From Citrobacter portucalensis (GTDB taxonomy: Bacteria > Pseudomonadota > Gammaproteobacteria > Enterobacterales > Enterobacteriaceae), in NCBI RefSeq assembly GCF_002042885.1, contig NZ_MVFY01000009.1:154322-218321 (forward strand): DNA of 64,000 nucleotides, written 5' to 3'. The number at the start of each line of letters is the position of its first letter. Within the stretch, counting starts at the first letter, position 1. Shown here piece after piece: positions 59,887 to 64,000 of the stretch. The notes beneath the pieces were generated by a model. The model was not told the origin of the DNA, did no database searches, and was given only the letters and a program-made list of their open reading frames with translations. The position numbers and the translations under genes were made by a program.

Positions 59887-60975
59887 TTAGCCGCGGCGGC
59901 GTTCGAAATCGACCATGAAATCGGTCAGTGCTTTAACACCTTCAAGCGGCATGGCATTGTAGATGGACGCACGCATACCGCCGACTACACGATGCCCTTT
60001 CAGCGCGTGCAGGCCCGCAGCAAAAGACTCTTCCAGGAACAGTTTATCCAATGCGCTATCAGCCAGCTGGAACGGTACGTTCATGCGTGAACGGTTAGAT
60101 TTCGCCACATCGTTACGGTAGAAATCGCTGTTATCGATTACGCCGTAGAGCAATTCCGCTTTTTGCTGGTTAATTTTATCCATCGCATTAACACCGCCCT
60201 GCTTTTTCAGCCATTTAAAGACCAGGCCAGACAGATACCAGGCAAAGGTTGGCGGCGTATTGAACATGGAATCGTTGTCATTCAGCACGGTATAGTCGAG
60301 GATTGACGGGCATGAGACATGAGCTTTACCCAGCAAATCTTCACGGACGATGACAATCGTCAGACCGGCCGGGCCGATATTTTTCTGTGCCCCGGCATAA
60401 ATTACGCCATAACGGCTAACGTCAAGCGGTGCGGAAAGAATGGTAGAAGACAGATCTGCCGTGACCACAACGTTGCTGGCAAAATTCGGCGTTTCATCGA
60501 TCGCAATGCCATCGATGGTTTCGTTCGGGCAATAGTGCAGGTATGCCGCGTTATCAGAAAGTTGCCATTCACTCATCGGCTTAACAGCACGCAGGCCGTC
60601 CACGGTGACTTTGGCATCAATAACGTTTGGCGTGCAGTATTTTTTCGCTTCTTTAATTGCGCTGGCGGCCCAATAACCGGCATCGACGTAATCCGCGGTG
60701 GTTTTATCGCCCAGAATATTTAACGGGATACCCGCGAACTGCCCGCGACCACCGCCATGGCAGAACAACACTTTATAGTTGGAGGGGATGCTGAGAAGAT
60801 CGCGAAAATCCTGCTCCGCTTCCTCTGCGACCTGGATGAATTCTTTGCCACGGTGGCTAATTTCCATCACTGACGTGCCAAGACCGTTCCAGTCACAAAG
60901 ATCCTGTTGAGCCAGTTTAAGTACTTCTGCCGGTAACATTGCCGGACCTGAACTAAAATTGAAGACCTGAGCCAT
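59887..60975 (-). CDS. serC: Phosphoserine/phosphohydroxythreonine aminotransferase
   Basis: PLP enzyme acting in serine synthesis and also in pyridoxine synthesis. It has 362 residues, E. coli length. The N-terminal [15 protein letters not shown] is typical, and the PLP Lys lies in [15 protein letters not shown] (Lys198). It is first in the serC-aroA operon; chorismate also feeds vitamin and enterobactin pathways, a long-noted rationale for the pairing. Confidence 0.98.
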   Translation of the reverse strand: MAQVFNFSSGPAMLPAEVLKLAQQDLCDWNGLGTSVMEISHRGKEFIQVAEEAEQDFRDLLSIPSNYKVLFCHGGGRGQFAGIPLNILGDKTTADYVDAGYWAASAIKEAKKYCTPNVIDAKVTVDGLRAVKPMSEWQLSDNAAYLHYCPNETIDGIAIDETPNFASNVVVTADLSSTILSAPLDVSRYGVIYAGAQKNIGPAGLTIVIVREDLLGKAHVSCPSILDYTVLNDNDSMFNTPPTFAWYLSGLVFKWLKKQGGVNAMDKINQQKAELLYGVIDNSDFYRNDVAKSNRSRMNVPFQLADSALDKLFLEESFAAGLHALKGHRVVGGMRASIYNAMPLEGVKALTDFMVDFERRRG

Positions 60976-61122
60976 TTCCCCTCACCACGTTGTGTTGTTG
61001 TCCAATCAACATCCTGTCATTGACGATAATCCGGTGACAGACATTGGTATAAGTTATTCCTGTGGATATCGGTTTTATCATTCAGTGACACGCGCCGCAA
61101 TGGGTAAAACTGGCAAGGGTAA

Positions 61123-61144
61123 AAATGTGTCATCGGTCACACAA
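61123..61144 (-). promoter_or_regulatory. Putative CRP site upstream of serC
   Basis: AAATGTGTCATCGGTCACACAA matches the CRP pattern TGTGA-N6-TCACA with one core mismatch. It lies about 150 bp before serC and close after the ycaP stop. In E. coli serC-aroA is activated by Lrp and affected by cAMP-CRP, which supports the reading. Confidence 0.5.
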
Positions 61145-61187
61145 CAGAATCTATCGGATTGACGGGTAAAAACCGAGATTTTTGCTG

Positions 61188-61880
61188 TCAGGTAACCCGT
61201 TTTGCCCGACTGGCCTTCGACCATTCTGGATTTGCACAGCGCGGACATAATTGATGATCTCCGGCCTTCATTTGCACCACTTCGCTACAACGTATGCAGG
61301 CATAGTCCCCTGCTTCAGGTATTACTTTAAATCGTTGCGTACAACGTTTAGGCAGAATACTGAGCCCCGGCTTTACATCTTCATCGGCAAAGAAGTAGAC
61401 GCTGATTTGCCCATTCGTCTCCAGAATAGCCAGTTTCACTTGTCCCAATTGCTCCACGCCGTTCAAACGCAGTTCCATAAAGAATTCAAATTCCGTCATA
61501 TTGGCGCTATTGAGCTTTGACCATGCCAACTCGCCGTCTTCAATGATCACGACGGGTTTGCCCTCCAGAAGGTCCTCCATTTTTTCACTATGCGCCATTA
61601 GCCACATTACCAGCCGATACAGCACAGCAAGAGTAATAAAGACCACCAGCACCGGCAGCATCGGAACATCGTCATAAAACGCCACGTCTCCCGCCGCGGA
61701 ACCCAGCGTAAGGATGATAAGGACTTCAAAAAGCGACATCTGGCGTACGCCACGACGTCCGGTGATTTTTAAAAACAGAAAAACCAATATAAAGGTGTAA
61801 AGGCTGCGTAGCGCAACTTCCCCCAGAAAATCCATGGGCACCTTATCAAGCGCCATACGGTGTAAATCGAAAGCTTTCAT
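61188..61880 (-). CDS. ycaP: YcaP, DUF421/YetF family membrane protein
   Basis: A 230-residue inner-membrane protein, E. coli length. Three hydrophobic helices occupy about residues 22-100, followed by a cytoplasmic DUF421 domain. The C-terminus holds a Cys-rich segment (YACIRCSEVV..QLCPRCANPEW) that looks like a zinc ribbon. Function unknown. It is divergent from ycaO and upstream of serC. Confidence 0.93.
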   Translation of the reverse strand: MKAFDLHRMALDKVPMDFLGEVALRSLYTFILVFLFLKITGRRGVRQMSLFEVLIILTLGSAAGDVAFYDDVPMLPVLVVFITLAVLYRLVMWLMAHSEKMEDLLEGKPVVIIEDGELAWSKLNSANMTEFEFFMELRLNGVEQLGQVKLAILETNGQISVYFFADEDVKPGLSILPKRCTQRFKVIPEAGDYACIRCSEVVQMKAGDHQLCPRCANPEWSKASRAKRVT

Positions 61881-62016
61881 TAATATGCTCTAAACGTGAT
61901 TGGCTGTAAGAAAGCATAGCCAATGCTTTTATTTACGCATGGGCTCCGGCGACGATAGCGCCGTTCATTGAAAACCCGTATCATTGCGCGCTTTCCGTAC
62001 GACAAAAGTGATTTTC

Positions 62017-63777
62017 ATGACGCAAACATTTATCCCCGGCAAAGATGCCGCTCTGGAAGACTCCATCGCTCGCTTCCAGCAAAAATTGCTCGACCTCGGT
62101 TTTCAAATTGAAGAAGCTTCGTGGTTGAATCCCGTCCCTAACGTCTGGTCTGTACATATTCGCGACAAAGAATGCGCGCTGTGCTTCACCAACGGTAAAG
62201 GCGCGACAAAAAAAGCGGCGCTGGCTTCTGCGCTGGGCGAATACTTTGAGCGTCTGTCGACTAACTACTTCTTTGCAGATTTCTGGCTGGGCGAAACTAT
62301 CGCCAATGGCCCCTTCGTACATTACCCGAACGAAAAATGGTTCCCGCTGACTGAAGAAGACGATGTTCCAGAAGGTTTACTGGATGCGCGTCTGCGTGCA
62401 TTTTACGATCCAGATAACGAACTGACCGGCAGCATGCTTATCGATCTACAGTCTGGTAATGAAGAGCGTGGCGTCTGTGGCCTGCCGTTTACCCGCCAGT
62501 CTGATAACCAGACCGTCTACATTCCGATGAATATTATCGGCAACCTGTATGTTTCTAACGGCATGTCTGCGGGTAACACACCTAACGAAGCTCGCGTTCA
62601 GGGCCTGTCTGAAGTCTTTGAGCGCCATGTGAAGAACCGTATTATCGCCGAAAGTATCAGCCTGCCGGAAATCCCGGCCGAGGTGATGGCGCGCTATCCG
62701 GCAGTGGTGGAGTCCATCGCCACACTGGAAGCGGAAGGTTTCCCGATTTTTGCCTACGATGGCTCGCTGGGCGGCAAGTATCCGGTGATTTGCGTTGTCC
62801 TGTTCAACCCGGCCAACGGTACCTGCTTTGCCTCCTTCGGCGCACACCCGGATTTCGGCGTTGCGCTGGAGCGTACCGTGACTGAACTGCTGCAGGGCCG
62901 TGGTCTGAAGGATCTTGATGTCTTCACCCCTCCGACCTTCGACGATGAGGAAGTGGCAGAACATACCAACCTTGAAACTCACTTCATCGATTCCAGCGGT
63001 CTGATCTCCTGGGATCTGTTCAAGCAGGATGCCGACTATCCGTTCGTTGACTGGAATTTCTCCGGCACCACGGAAGAAGAGTTCGCCACCCTGATGGCCA
63101 TCTTCAATGCTGAAGATAAAGAAGTGTATATCGCTGACTATGAGCACCTGGGCGTTTACGCGTGCCGCATTATTGTTCCGGGAATGTCTGACATCTATCC
63201 GGCAGAAGATCTGTGGTTAGCCAACAACGCTATGGGCACCCATCTGCGTGACACCATTCTCTCTCTGCCAGGCAGTGAGTGGGATAAAGAAGACTACCTC
63301 AATCTGATTGAACAGTTGGATGAAGAAGGTTTTGACGACTTCACCCGCGTGCGCGAGCTGCTCGGTCTGGCGACCGGTGCGGATAACGGTTGGTACACCC
63401 TGCGTATTGGCGAGCTTAAAGTGATGCTGGCGCTGGCCGGTGGCGATCTGGAGCAGGCCCTGGTGTGGACCGAATGGACGATGGAATTTAACGCCTCCGT
63501 CTTTAGCGCGGAACGTGCAAACTACTATCGCTGCCTGCAAACTTTGTTGCTGCTGTCTCAGGAAGAAGACCGTCAGCCGCTGCAGTATCTGAACGCATTC
63601 GTCCGCATGTACGGCGCTGAGGCGGTTGAAGCGGCAAGTGCGGCACTGAGTGGTGAAGCGCCGTTTTATGGACTTCAGCCAGTAGACAGCGATCTGCACG
63701 CATTCCCGGCACATCAGTCTCTGCTGAAAGCCTATGAGAAATTGCAACGCGCGAAAGCGGCACACTGGTCAAAATAG
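62017..63777 (+). CDS. ycaO: YcaO, YcaO-superfamily ATP-dependent protein
   Basis: Founding member of the YcaO superfamily, whose other members make azolines and thioamides on peptides. E. coli YcaO binds ATP and promotes RimO-dependent methylthiolation of ribosomal protein S12. It has 586 residues from MTQTFIPGKDAAL, E. coli length. The ATP/Mg-binding Glu residues lie in LASALGEYFERLS and VQGLSEVFERHV. The C-terminal third (from about 400) is a TPR-like region absent from natural-product YcaOs. No leader peptide or partner enzyme is nearby, so a RiPP role is unlikely. Confidence 0.96.
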   Translation: MTQTFIPGKDAALEDSIARFQQKLLDLGFQIEEASWLNPVPNVWSVHIRDKECALCFTNGKGATKKAALASALGEYFERLSTNYFFADFWLGETIANGPFVHYPNEKWFPLTEEDDVPEGLLDARLRAFYDPDNELTGSMLIDLQSGNEERGVCGLPFTRQSDNQTVYIPMNIIGNLYVSNGMSAGNTPNEARVQGLSEVFERHVKNRIIAESISLPEIPAEVMARYPAVVESIATLEAEGFPIFAYDGSLGGKYPVICVVLFNPANGTCFASFGAHPDFGVALERTVTELLQGRGLKDLDVFTPPTFDDEEVAEHTNLETHFIDSSGLISWDLFKQDADYPFVDWNFSGTTEEEFATLMAIFNAEDKEVYIADYEHLGVYACRIIVPGMSDIYPAEDLWLANNAMGTHLRDTILSLPGSEWDKEDYLNLIEQLDEEGFDDFTRVRELLGLATGADNGWYTLRIGELKVMLALAGGDLEQALVWTEWTMEFNASVFSAERANYYRCLQTLLLLSQEEDRQPLQYLNAFVRMYGAEAVEAASAALSGEAPFYGLQPVDSDLHAFPAHQSLLKAYEKLQRAKAAHWSK

Positions 63778-63828
63778 TGACAAACAACTTGCCTCGAGTA
63801 GGCTAAATGTATTGTCTGAGCTATATTA

Positions 63829-63856
63829 CGGGGCGCTTAAAGCGCCCCGTTTTTTA
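63829..63856 (+). terminator. ycaO terminator
   Basis: CGGGGCGCT-TAA-AGCGCCCCG stem followed by TTTTTT, 51 bp after the ycaO stop. Confidence 0.95.
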
Positions 63857-63873
63857 TTTTGGTCAGACCAAAA
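63857..63873. promoter_or_regulatory. 17-bp palindrome of FadR/PdhR operator type
   Basis: TTTTGGTCAGACCAAAA is a perfect palindrome around one base. It contains TTGGT-N3-ACCAA, the PdhR core, and TGGTC-N-GACCA, the general FadR-subfamily GntR operator pattern. It lies right after the ycaO terminator, upstream of where focA-pflB is expected. The cognate regulator is inferred only. Confidence 0.6.
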
Positions 63874-64000
63874 AATAAATGTAAAAGCAAGGTTAAATAT
63901 TAGTAGTTGATATTAAAAAAATTAGCTTATTAATGTGGTTTTTTATCTCAATTACTCCATTTTAATTAACCGTCCCATAGGAGGCTGAAAGAAAAAATTC
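63874..64000 (+). promoter_or_regulatory. A+T-rich start of the presumed focA-pflB promoter region
   Basis: No gene is seen in the last 127 bp, which is strongly A+T rich. By E. coli order focA should begin beyond the window edge, under FNR and ArcA control. GTTGATATTAAAA recalls half of an FNR site, but no full site is present. Confidence 0.4.

Noticed and set aside
62017..63777. YcaO as part of a thioamide/azoline RiPP cluster
   Set aside because: No precursor peptide, dehydrogenase or transporter lies nearby; the protein has the long TPR-like C-terminus of the housekeeping E. coli YcaO.

Overview
The window is a continuous stretch of enterobacterial core chromosome. Every gene is recognisable as the counterpart of an Escherichia coli K-12 gene, usually at exactly the E. 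coli length, and in the same order as the 20-23 minute region of the E. coli map (mgsA to ycaO), read in the opposite direction. Residue differences (MgsA, OmpA loops, OmpF loops, LdtD linker, ElyC C-terminus) make it a relative of Escherichia rather than E. coli itself. A complete ssuEADCB operon together with Salmonella-like residues suggests a Citrobacter-like genus; that assignment is inference from remembered sequences and is not proven here.

Layout. Positions 1-10.9 kb: end of mgsA, helD (helicase IV), yccF-yccS (membrane proteins), sxy (competence regulator), sulA (SOS division inhibitor behind a LexA box), ompA, matP, lonH and fabA. Positions 11-20.7 kb: rmf (55 codons), then the leftward set rlmL-uup-pqiABC (rRNA methylation, ribosome-associated ABC-F ATPase, intermembrane lipid transport), ycbX and zapC. 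Positions 20.9-32.1 kb: pyrD, the sulfonate operon ssuEADCB, pepN, pncB and asnS. Positions 32.1-38.4 kb: a 600-bp regulatory region, ompF, aspC, gloC, mepK and ldtD. Positions 38.6-46.8 kb: the cmoM-mukFEB operon (condensin) and elyC. Positions 46.9-55.2 kb: ycbJ, then comEC-msbA-lpxK-ycaQ-ycaR-kdsB (lipid A flipping and Kdo supply). Positions 55.4-63.8 kb: ihfB, rpsA, cmk, aroA, serC, ycaP and ycaO. The window ends inside what should be the focA-pflB upstream region.

The genes group by theme. Envelope biogenesis includes LpxK, KdsB, MsbA, LdtD, MepK, ElyC, PqiABC, OmpA and OmpF. Chromosome and division control includes MukBEF, MatP, ZapC, SulA and IHF-beta. Translation includes RpsA, RlmL, Uup, Rmf, AsnS, CmoM and YcaO. 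Central biosynthesis includes SerC-AroA, PyrD, Cmk, FabA, PncB and AspC. Many classical control sites can be read directly: the LexA box of sulA, FadR and FabR sites before fabA, a NadR box before pncB, the PurR site and leader hairpin of pyrD, the OmpR region of ompF, the serC-aroA intergenic hairpin and many intrinsic terminators.

No insertion sequence, prophage, CRISPR array, tRNA or rRNA gene, toxin-antitoxin pair or unknown multigene system was found, and no gene appears broken. The observations most worth checking are a 17-bp FadR/PdhR-type palindrome before the expected focA, a shortened linker in LdtD, and the lack of the E. coli elf (ycb) fimbrial cluster between pyrD and ssuE.
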